A stretch of 64,000 bases of DNA, from assembly GCA_026826555.1 (NCBI GenBank), contig JAKSZT010054399.1:1918781-1982780 (forward strand). Reading direction: 5' to 3'. The notes under the pieces were generated by a model. That model was given only the letters and a program-made list of their open reading frames with translations. It searched no databases and was not told the DNA's origin. Of this stretch, positions 1-9,052 are shown one piece after another. The position numbers and the translations under genes are program-made. Position 1 is the stretch's first letter. The number at the start of each line of letters is the position of its first letter. Source of the stretch: Tolypeutes matacus. Its lineage: Eukaryota; Chordata; Mammalia; Cingulata; Chlamyphoridae.

Positions 1-732
1 AAGTTCAGGGTGAATATTTTTATCATCATAACAAACTAATATTTCCCATTTCTTTCCCTAAGCACAGCTGCATTATGTCACAAATGTACCAGAGAAATGC
101 TAAACCCTTTTGTTCCTTTTAAATGAATATCGATATGAGCGGATGGAAAGGTTACTGAGCAACTGCTGGCATCAAAAAGAGAGAAAAAGAACCAGAAATT
201 AATCTCCTTTTCTTGTAAAGTATTTTTATTCTGGGTTTACAATATATAGAAGTAGCATCTTTTACAGTTTGTTCCAAGATAGCCTTAGAATGGTATTTCT
301 TTGTAAATTCCATCAAATTAATTGCTTTAAAACTCAAAAGATCATAACAGAATTGAATATAGTAAAGGACAAGCAATAGACTTTTAAGAAATCACTTTAT
401 CTGAAAACTGATGTTCATATGTGCCCTTTTTAGAAAGCTACTTTTATTAACTGTTAGGAAACAGTGCATGGTACATTATCAAAACATAATTAAAATATAG
501 GGTACCTCTGATTGTATAAATCTCCAGCTTATACAGCGAATTCATATAAACAAATGTTCACTGCTGCCCTCATACCCTGCTCAGGATCCCTAATACGCAG
601 TGATATGAAGTAAAATGGTTTCAGTAACAGAAGAAAGGCTGATGTGATGAAGTGAAGTTACAGCATTAGGGAGCTAACTGCAGAGTGGTGAGGTGGAAAA
701 CCGCGGGCATTGGATTTAAAAATTGATCTGGC
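1..732. other. Intergenic, no feature recognised
   Basis: AT-rich sequence with only short chance ORFs. I see no exon, RNA gene or recognisable repeat. Confidence 0.6.
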
Positions 733-1159
733 TGCTGTGGTAGAGTGAGCTATGTGCCCGCCCCCAAGGACATGTTCTTCACCTTAACCCACGTTCCCGT
801 GGGTGTGAACCCATTTATGAACAGGACTAGGTGTGAACTCATTTGTGAAGAGGATCTTCTGAGAACCCATTTAGGTGGGCCTTGGTCTGTACGCCTGGAG
901 GGCTTATGAAAAGCCAGAAGCCACGTGAACACTGGAAGAGAGCAAGGATGTGGCCGTGTGGTGGGAGGCAGAGCTGACAGCCATGGAACCCCAGGGATGG
1001 CTCAAGACAGCGCCAGAAGGATACAGACCCCAGGGAAAGCACAGCTTTCTGGCACCTTCATGTTGGATTTCTAGCCTCCAAAACCGTGAGACAGCGAATT
1101 CCTGTGGTGAAGCCAACCAGGGTGTGGTGCTTGTCACAGCAGCCTGGCAAACGAAGACA
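733..1159 (+). mobile_element. MaLR-like solo LTR (ancient)
   Basis: The segment begins TGCTGTGG and ends near AAGACA. It contains the phrases GTGGGTGTGAACCCATTT and, near the 3' end, TTTCTAGCCTCCAAAACCGT followed by a degraded polyadenylation region and GGTGTGGTGCTTGTCACAGC. This layout matches the LTRs of the mammalian ERVL-MaLR group (MLT1/MST-type), recalled from memory. No internal retroviral sequence is attached, so it is a solo LTR. ORFs across it on both strands are by-products. Subfamily is not assigned. Confidence 0.6.
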
Positions 1160-1164
1160 ACTGG

Positions 1165-1290
1165 CTGCGAGCCTCTGAGCTTAAGCAAGTTGCCTAACCT
1201 CCCTGAGCCTTGGTTTCTGAATCTATGAAATAAGAGCAATAATAGAATAACAAGATGACTGAAAGGATTAAATGAGATGATATACGTGTA
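1165..1290 (+). repeat. MIR SINE remnant
   Basis: It shows the MIR order: AAGCAAGTTGCCTAACCTCC, then CTGAGCC and TTTCTGAATCTATGAAAT (degraded 'cctcatctgtaaaat'), then AGGATTAAATGAGATGATAT. It is an ancient tRNA-derived SINE, 5'-truncated. Confidence 0.75.
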
Positions 1291-1959
1291 ACCCTGTTGA
1301 AGCCACAGCCATGCGGTTCAGTCCCAGAGCAGTGCCACAGTTAAAGAAACGGAGACTCTATCGGCAAAATATCATGGAAAAACAATCCCAATTTTCATTC
1401 AGGTTTCTCAACAATAGAGAATCCAGTTTATAACCGATGGCAGTATTTCTCGTAGCTGCTTGCTTCTTCTACCTAGTTCACCTTTATTCCCAGTCTCTGG
1501 AGTTTTGGCATTTTCTATACTGCCAAAGAACATCCTCTAATCCTCCTTTCTTTCTCTGTCACTCCACCCCACTCCCCACATAGTCATTACATTTCTTTAT
1601 TACAAAGGCAACAACCTCTTTGGGAAGTTCTTTCTCTTCAACTCCAGTCTCTCAGATCCTATTTTCCTATTTTCATTCTGCATCACAAAAGAGAGAGACC
1701 ATTCTGAGAAAAACCAGTGGCTTATTTGGCAGGGGATGGGGTAGGGTGGGGCATGAAGTTTGGCAGGAAAGGGGGTTTTAATTAAACCAGAAATTATAGG
1801 CTTTTCCTTATTAATATGGGAGGATAATGTGGTAGGAAATCTGCCAGCACTTACATGTGGTCATTTTTTACCCCATGATATATGTCAGGAAAATAGCAAT
1901 GTCGAGTACAAAGTAAAATCTCGATGTTTGTAGTTCTCTCTTCCAGCCAACATCAGTTT
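1291..1959. other. Intergenic, no feature recognised
   Basis: Unique-looking sequence with no supported exon or repeat. Confidence 0.5.
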
Positions 1960-2370
1960 GTGATAGCTATTGCTGAGTAACAAACTATTCCAAAACTTAA
2001 TTGGATTAAAACAAGAGTTATTGTTATTTTTCCTGGTTCAGTGTTTCACTGAGCTCAGCTGGCCAGTTCTCACTTGGGGCTTCTCATGTGATAGCAGTCA
2101 GATGGCAGCTAGAGCTGGAGGCATGTGGAAGCTCAGGTGGACAGTCTGGAGCCTCCCGGGGTAGATGGAAGAGCGGGAGGCTGGCCAGGGAACTCTCCAC
2201 ACAGCCTCTCTCCATGCCTGGTCTGGGCTTCCTTGCAGTGTGGCAGCCTCAGGGGAATCAGACTTCCTATGGCTTCCTGAGAGTGAGGATTTCAGGACAC
2301 CAAGTAGAAGCTGCAAGGCTCCTGGTGAAGTAGCCTCAGAAGCCACACAGCATCAGGGGCCATCTTTTCA
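1960..2370. repeat. Ancient interspersed repeat, family unassigned
   Basis: The stretch reads TGAGTAACAAACTATTCCAA, then TTGGATTAAAACAA, GAGCTCAGCTGGCCAGTTCT and later AGTAGAAGCTGCAAGGCTCC. This order of phrases recurs in a common old mammalian repeat that I recognise by wording but cannot name safely. Overlapping ORFs on both strands (up to 114 codons) are explained by its moderate GC content and are not genes. Confidence 0.45.
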
Positions 2371-2869
2371 GCTCACCCCAAAATACACCCCCCTGTTTTG
2401 GAAATTTAGAAATGTTTTGCTATACCTTATGGTTAATTTTGCTGAAGGAGAGGGAGCCTGGGTCAGATTGGCTGTCTCCTACTCTCGAGCTAACAAAAGT
2501 TCAGAATGAAGACAGCCAGTCCTTTCCTCCTTGGAAAGGCAGTGCAGAACAGAGGTTAAAGTGGGCCCTGCCATACTGATGTCTGCCTCTTCTGAGCTAG
2601 AGAAAAAGAAATAGTGTGTCACTTATCTAGACCATTAAGGTCCTCATTCTAAACCAGGAGAGTAATTTAACCCTCCTGGACTGACCTGGGCCCCTGGGCT
2701 CCCTTGACCTTTCTGTGACCCCCTCATGCCTCTGCCCTAAGACTTAGCAGGTGATCCTTGGCCTCTCAAGTGACCCAGGGTCATGAGGAAATCAAACATA
2801 GCCATGAAGGCATGGGCCTAGGTTGATTCCTGGCTCAATCACATTTTAATATTGGACTAAACCATATAA
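2371..2869. other. Intergenic, no feature recognised
   Basis: No coding or repeat signal that I can support. Confidence 0.45.
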
Positions 2870-2903
2870 AATTGCAGGTATGCAACTTTTTAAAATTGAA
2901 CTT

Positions 2904-3151
2904 AAAAAAAAAAGATTTATTTATTTTTTATTTTATTTATTTATTTATTTATCCCCCCTTGCTGCTTGCGCTCACTGCGTCCATCTGCCATGCGCCTTTC
3001 TGTGTCTGTCCGTCTCCCTCTGTTGCGTGGTCTTGCTGCGCCAGCTCACCGTGCCGCGCGGGAGCTCCTTCACCAGGAGGCCCTGAGGATCGAACCTGGG
3101 GCCTCCCATATGGTAAACGGAACTCATCCAATTGAGCCACAGCCGCTTCCC
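2904..3151 (-). mobile_element. tRNA-derived SINE, long subtype
   Basis: In antisense it runs from a poly(T) and the reverse of AAATAAATAAA, through a C run, to the reverse of the tRNA-like head (GAGCCACAGCCGCTTCCC). The target duplication AAAATTGAACTT occurs at 2892-2903 and 3152-3163 exactly. It is longer (about 248 bp) than most copies here because its middle carries an extra TCTGTGTCTG-containing block, shared with the copy at 24691-24932. Confidence 0.9.
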
Positions 3152-3213
3152 AAAATTGAACTTTTTATTTTGAGATAATTGTAGATTCATATGCAATTGT
3201 AAGAAATAATGAG

Positions 3214-3327
3214 GGGGCAGATGTGGCTGGGAGCGGATGTGGCTCAACTGGTTGGGCATCCGTCTCCCATATGGAGGGACCTGGGTTCGATCCCCGGGAC
3301 CTCCCGGTAAAAAAAAAAAAAAAAAAA
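3214..3327 (+). mobile_element. tRNA-derived SINE, short head-only subtype
   Basis: A tRNA-like head with B box GGGTTCGATCCCC is followed directly by CTCCCGGT and poly(A), with no linker or tail block. The exact 13-bp target duplication AAGAAATAATGAG lies at 3201-3213 and 3328-3340. The 5' end is odd: about 15 bp of head (GCAGATGTGGCT) comes before a second head start (GAGCGGATGTGGCT), a small internal duplication. Confidence 0.9.
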
Positions 3328-3810
3328 AAGAAATAATGAGAGAGATCCTATGTATCCTTTACTTAGTTTCTCCCAAGGGTAGCATCTTGCAAAACTGTAG
3401 TACAACATGACAACCAGGACATTGACAATGAAAGAGCCAAGATACAGAACATTTCCATCAACACAAGATCCCTCCTGTTGCCCTTTTATCACCACACTCA
3501 CTGCTCTCCTCCCTGGCAACCACTGTTCTGTTCTCCATTTCCATAATTTTGTTATTTCAAGAATATTATATAAGTGGGGTCACAAATTATGTCATCTTTG
3601 GGGATTGGCTTTTTCCACTCAGCATGATTCCCTGAAGATTCATCCAGGTTGTTGTGTATGTTAACAGTTCATTCCTTTTTATTGCTGAATGGTATTCCAT
3701 GGCATGGATGTACCACCATTTGTTTAACCATTTGTTCATAAAAGATATCTTGTCTCCAGTTTTTGGCTTAGGAATGAAGCTTCTATGAACATTTACGTTT
3801 AAAAAAAAAT

Positions 3811-4026
3811 GTGGGCTCTAGAATCAGACTGCCCAAGTTTGACTCTTGACTACCCTACACTATCTCTATGAGCTTGAGCTGGTCTTGTAATCTCTCTGCT
3901 CCCTTATCCACCAGACAACACTAATAATATTCATAGGGCTTTTGTAAGGATGAAATGATATAATATATATAAAAATGCAATTAATGCCTAGTACATAGTA
4001 TGTGCTCAGTAAATATATCATTATTG
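3811..4026 (+). repeat. MIR SINE
   Basis: Near-complete MIR order is visible: GGGCTCTAGAATCAGACTGC, a degraded centre, AGGATGAAATGATATAATAT and TAGTATGTGCTCAGTAAATA. Confidence 0.85.
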
Positions 4027-5080
4027 ACTCTGAAGGCTTGGTCTACATATCAAGAGAATTTTGCATCCCAGTTTCCAGCCCATAACTGCAATCAGACACT
4101 CCGGTCAAGAAACACTTCAGCCTTACCAAGGGATTCTGGACAGTTGACTCCAGATTAAAAAAATATGGGTAGTGGAATTTGTAATATGAACATGCTGAAT
4201 AAATGGCAGGTATCTGGCAAGTTCATTATGGACAGAGGCTAAAGAAATTTGCATGTACTTGGATTTTGGTACCTCCAAACCATTTCGTTTTCTTCCAGAA
4301 ATGATTCAGAACAATACTCTACTCAGCCTGAAGTTTTTCAACTCATTTTAAAAATAGTGGTAGGAATTTGATGAGTGACAGATTTGTTTGGGTGCCAAAG
4401 GTTTGGAGACAAATACAATAAAATCTACTAAGTGACTTCTGAGAAACACGCTGGCTAGAAAGGAGTGGGTATGGAGAGACGGTTTTCCAAGCTGGGTGGA
4501 AGGAAATGGAAGATCTCAGCCTCACCATGCCCAGGAAGAAGGCAAACCAGGCTCCACTGATCTTCCAACAAACCTGGAGGGATCAGATAAAATGGCCCAA
4601 GGGTTTCTTGGCCTTGGCGTTGGGTTTGGAGTATTAGGATTAGGTTTGGGGCAGGGCTGTGTTCTCTCAGTGGAACAAGAAAAATACAATCTTTTTGAGA
4701 TCTTGTTCCTGAGTTCATGGTGCAGATAGAGAAAGGACATAAGAAAAGGACAGATTTCAAAAGACAGGCCTAGGCATCCAGAAGTTCTCAGGAGCAGGAA
4801 TTACTAAATGGTCTTGTCTGTACTTCACCATTATACAGGATGAACCGTCCCAGCCACTTTCAATCTTTTTGTCACTATGTTCAAGGAGGAAGACAGCAAT
4901 TAGGCTAGCTGGAGTGGTGTCTTGGCCCTTGGCTAGAGAAAGTATCAACACCATGATTCAAAATCCTTTTGGAATAAATCCAGTGAGAAAGGGCCAATTC
5001 TTCCAGATGAGTGATTTCATCCAAAGAACGTAGAATGGGTGATGGACAGTCAAAAGCAGCATGTGCCAGTTGCCTAAGTC
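4027..5080. other. Intergenic, no feature recognised
   Basis: Contains only short overlapping ORFs on both strands (for example near 4455-4760) with no recognisable protein. No repeat family identified. Confidence 0.45.
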
Positions 5081-5780
5081 AGTATGAGCACCACTGGAGA
5101 AACGGAGGCTCCTGCCTCAGCCTCAGAATAGCCAGGCACATGATTAGGCAGGAGTGGTGTGCTGCTATAATGCCAGCTAAACCCGAAGTGGTGTGCTTTG
5201 TCCCGAGAAGCTAAGAGGCTATTGGGAAAGAGGGGTAAACATAGTCTCAGACAATTCTCGGATTTGTTATTATCTTATGAGGTAAGGCAGGCTGAAGTCT
5301 GGCCAGCAGGCATAGCCGCGCCCAGTGGGGGATCTGCGCAGCCCACCGCTCGGGTGTAGGGCGGCTGGAAGGGCGTACTGCCCTCAGCCACGGAAGGGGC
5401 GCACCGCCCTCAGCCTCGCCCAGGCAGCCAACATCTGCTTGCTGATAACCAGAAGAAGCCTGCCCACACTCCCCCTCCCCCTCCCCACACAGCTAGGGAG
5501 AGCCACGCCGCCAAGGCCACACCTTAGAGGGCGTGGAAACTGCCCCCGGCCTATCACGGCCAGCCCCGCCTTCCTTCCCCGCCCACAACCCTATATAAGC
5601 ATCTGTACTTCCCTTACTAGATTAGACCTGCGTGCTTACCTCGTCTCCCTGGTGGTCTTTCGGCTGGGCGCCCTCCACGCCTGCGAGCCCCCGTAGGAGC
5701 CTAGGCCTCTCCTACCCCGACCAGACAGGACGCACCCCCAGCCGCAATCTTATATCCCCTCTGTACCTCCAAACTCTTAC
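5081..5780 (+). mobile_element. Probable solo LTR of an endogenous retrovirus
   Basis: The segment changes from AT-rich flanks to a GC- and CpG-rich block with a clear TATA box (CTATATAA at 5591-5598). This is followed about 30 bp later by a GC-rich leader-like region, a typical U3-R layout. The candidate edges are TG at 5081 and CA at 5780, with GCCAG on both outer sides as a possible 5-bp target duplication. The inner part has short repeats (CTGCCCTCAGCC and CCGCCCTCAGCC). No gag, pol or env sequence is attached. The LTR nature is likely, but the exact edges and family are uncertain. The 123-codon ORF across it is not a gene. Confidence 0.5.
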
Positions 5781-5990
5781 AGCCAGGTGAAATCCCAAAC
5801 ATCAAAATATCCTTTTTCAAAGGCCTAAAAAAAAAAGGCTATTAGAAAATGACGTGTTAGTTTGAAGTAATTAATTCTGTTTGCTTTTCTGTCTGTCTCA
5901 ACAAAGGGTCAGGGTTTATGTAAACACATTGGGAAGGAGGATGGTGATTTGGGTGCCCATGAAAGTACAGGGCTTACCCAGGTGAAGTGC

Positions 5991-6005
5991 AAGAGATTAG
6001 GGCCA
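5991..6005 (+). repeat. 5' target-site duplication of the 9.6 kb L1
   Basis: AAGAGATTAGGGCCA here matches AAGAGACTAGGGCCA at 15589-15603 at 14 of 15 positions. This sets the outer limits of the L1 insertion. Confidence 0.9.
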
Positions 6006-7806
6006 AGAGAGGGGCCAAGATGGTGTTAGTGTAGGGGGGCACACATTGCAAGCTCCCAGAGCAAGGCGGATTGTGGACAGGGTCCTGCCCGGGGGTCTGT
6101 GCTGTGCACGCGTGGAGCGAGAAGCTTGAGACATCTATCTGCGCGGATCAACAGCGTGGACGGAACAGTAGAGATTCGTGAGTTTTAAGGCTGCCGGTGG
6201 TGGTTGGCACAGAGGACTGAGCCCCGCGGTTAGGGAGGAAAAATAAAATAAAACGGCCATTTGGAGCCGTGAGCAGGGCGAAAAAGTTTTATTTTCTGGG
6301 GATCTGGCTGCCTTGGACCTTGTGTGAACAGAACAACCGAGCTAATCAGCACCCGGTGAACCGGAGGGGGGATTCTGGTCAGGGGGAAACGGAGCTGATT
6401 TCCCTAGCCACCCAGGGATAAGACCCGGGCCGCTGCGGAGCCAGGAAGAAGGGACACTTCCCAAAAGTGGGAGGGTTCTGTTGGAGGACAGGGAAGAGTA
6501 TTTTTTATTTTTAGACATCGATCTGGCTGCCTGCACCGCCCCATAGCTTTGGGGGAGCAGATAAGCCGACCTGAAGCAGCATCAGGCTGAGAGCAGACGC
6601 GAATCTGTACTCAAACTGATTTACTTAGCAGCCCGGTGACGCTAGAGCTCGGCTCCAGAAGGGGCAGAATCGGCCGTCTTTAGCACTCCTCACTGACTAA
6701 CATCAGAGCTACAGCTAACCTGGGGAGTCCAGAAAGTGGGACGTGCTTGATTAATTTCCACGGGCCCAGTTAGGGTCCCTTCCGTAAGGGGGTTGGTCTA
6801 GAGGAGGAATTATTTTGGGTCCTGCATTTAGCTAAAAAAATTAAAATTAAAAAAAAAAAAAAAAAGTGAGAAGGTCACTTCAATAAATGAAAAATAAATT
6901 CTTTTTAATTTAGTTTAATAGCTAAAAGCTGCTTCAGGACCTGCATATAGAACCCTGTGGGGAAATTGATTGATAAACACAAGTAGGCAGGAAGGATCCA
7001 CGTGGACCCTAGGGGAATCATTGACCCCCCTTAGCTCTGTTTGACTGTTTGCCTGTGTGGATCTTTGGTTTCTCTCTGTTACTTTCTGGTCTCTTGCTAT
7101 TCTTTCCTCTTTCCTCCCCCCTTCTTTTTTCTTCTATTTTTTTTTTTTTTTTTTAATTAGGTGCTGCCAGCTTGTTGCTTCTTTGCTGGGCTTCTTTTTC
7201 AGTAATTTCCCACTTGCTGTATATATTGATTCTGTATTCCAAACTATCGCTTATCCTTCCTGCATCTTTCTGCCTTCTGTTTTCTGTTGTGGCTCGTAGA
7301 GACAACATTTTTTCATAGGCCCACAACTTAAGGGTGTCAATTTCTATTCCATCTATTTTGTTTTCTTCTTCTTCTTTTTTTTATTAGTATTAACTTTTTC
7401 CTTTCAGACCTTTCTTTACTATTTCTCTCCCTCCTCATAATTCTAGCCTTCTAAATCACTATATATATATTCCTCCATTTGTTTTCCCAGTCCATTGTAG
7501 GAACTCCATATTTTTTCCTAGTACTCTACACTGCCTACACAAGTTAAATATTCATCTCATTAAGTCTCATTTTGCCCCTCTTCTAACTTTTATCAATATT
7601 ACTATTATCCTTCTGCCTTCCTTACATCTTTTGATTCCTCTGGCCCTAACCTTTTGCCTTCAAGGGAACATAGAAAGAAGCAAGGAAATAAAATAAGAAG
7701 AAAAACTGCCAAAGAGAAAACTTAACTCACACGCAGAACCAACAGCTAAATAAAATTCTAGAGCATAGAGAAAAGTTAATCAACTGAACAAACCCATCAA
7801 GATAAT
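6006..7806 (+). promoter_or_regulatory. L1 5' UTR / internal promoter region
   Basis: It starts AGAGAGGGGCCAAGATGG. CAAGATGG at 6016-6023 matches the YY1-type site near the start of primate L1 5' UTRs, here about 11 bp in. The first 700 bp are CpG-containing and GC-rich, as expected for an internal Pol II promoter. The later part is T-rich (7080-7640). Promoter function is inferred from position and the motif only. Confidence 0.6.
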
Positions 7807-8988
7807 ATGATGACCAGAAGGCAACAAAAAAATACAAATGACCCTGAGAAACTGGAAAACATGGACCAGCCCAATGCACAAAATAAAAACCAGGAAGCAA
7901 TGCAGAACATTGAACAACTAATCAAAGCTATCCAAACAAATATCATGGACCAACTTAAAGAACTGAAGGAAGAGATTAAGGATTTAAAGAAGACACTGGG
8001 AGAACATACTGAAGAAATAGCAAACATGCCTAAAAAGGTAATGGATATGATGGTGAACAATGGCACAAGCCAAGAAATGAAAAAGACGCTGGAATCACAT
8101 GGCAGCAGATTTGAACAGGCAGAGGAAAGAATTAGTGATATGGAAGACAATACAGCTGAAATCAAAGAGATTGTAGAACAGATAGACAAAAAGATAGAAA
8201 AAATCCAGCATGGACTCAGGGAATTAACCAATAATACAAAACGCACAAACATAAACATTCTGGGCATCCCAGAAGGAGAAGAGAAGGGAAAGGGAACAGA
8301 AGGAGTGTTGAAGGAAATAATGGCTGAAAACTTCCCAACTCTATTGAGAGAGATGGATATGCAGATCCAGGAAGCACAATGCACCCCAAATAGTATAAAT
8401 CCCAACAGGCCAACTCCAAGACATATACTTGTCAAACTGTCCAATGCTCAAGACAAAGAGAAAATACTCAAAGCAGCAAGAGAAAAGAGAACCATCACAT
8501 ACAAGGGAAGCACAATAAGATTAAGTGCTGATTTCTCAGCTGAAACCATGGAGGCCAGAAGACAGTGGTATGACATAGTCAAAACACTAAAAGAAAAAAA
8601 CTTCCAGCCACGAATTCTCTATCCAGCAAAATTGACATTCAAAAATGATGGAGAGTTCAAGATATTCACAGATAAACAGAAATTAAGAGAGTATGTCAAG
8701 AAGAAACCAGCACTTCAAGAAATACTAAACGGGAAGCGACTGTGGCTCAATCAGTGGGGCTCCCGTTTGCCATGTGGGAGGCCCCGGGTTCGGTTCCCAG
8801 GGCCTCCTGGTGGGGGCGGGCCTGCCCGCATGGCATGGTTGGCTGACCCGGCGAGCACGGGCAGCAAGGGGGGGATAAATGAATAAATAAATAAAATCTT
8901 TAAAAAAAAAAAAAAAAAAGAAATTCTAAAGGAATCTCTACAAGTTGAAAGGAAAAAACAAGGGAGAGAGAGTTGGAGGAAAGTTTGA
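7807..8988 (+). pseudogene. L1 ORF1 (RNA-binding chaperone), interrupted by a SINE
   Basis: The reading frame starts MMTRRQQKNT. It has a long heptad-rich region up to about residue 140 (the trimerising coiled coil of ORF1p). This is followed by the RRM region (NINILGIPEGEEK) and the C-terminal domain (ARRQWYDIVKTLKEKNFQPR). At codon 308 the frame enters a SINE inserted at 8731. It reads about 51 SINE-derived codons to a stop at 8884-8886. The original C-terminus resumes in sequence after the SINE at 8931 and stops at 8986-8988. Without the SINE and the duplicated target the frame would be about 326 codons, close to a normal L1 ORF1. The present 359-residue product lacks only the last 20 or so native residues. 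Confidence 0.85.
8731..8917 (+). mobile_element. tRNA-derived SINE, main subtype, inside L1 ORF1
   Basis: It begins GGGAAGCGACTGTGGCTCAA, has the B box GGGTTCGGTTCCC, the linker GGCCTCCTGGTGG, a tail ATAAATGAATAAATAAATAA and poly(A). The target duplication is AAGAAATACTAAA (8717-8729) and AAGAAATTCTAAA (8918-8930), with one mismatch. It must be younger than the L1 that contains it. Confidence 0.95.
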
Positions 8989-9052
8989 AAACAACTGAAA
9001 AGACAAAAAGAGAAACAAAACAACATATGACATACATTAACCCAAAGAAAAA

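Larger units (their letters stand above)
2870..3810 (-). mobile_element. L1 LINE 3' fragment, antisense, host to two SINEs
   Basis: Read on the minus strand this is the end of an L1 ORF2 plus its 3' UTR. On the + strand it shows GCTGAATGGTATTCCATGGC (reverse of the conserved MEYYSA region near the ORF2 end), then the usual L1 3' UTR phrases such as CTCCTCCCTGGCAACCACTG. It is old and 5'-truncated. Two SINEs (2904-3151 and 3214-3327) later inserted into it, each with its own target duplication, so three insertions are nested here. Confidence 0.7.

Noticed and set aside
8731..8820. Possible tRNA genes at the SINE heads
   Set aside because: A and B boxes are present, but the heads are embedded in SINEs with tails, poly(A) and target duplications, so they are tRNA-derived rather than functional tRNA genes.
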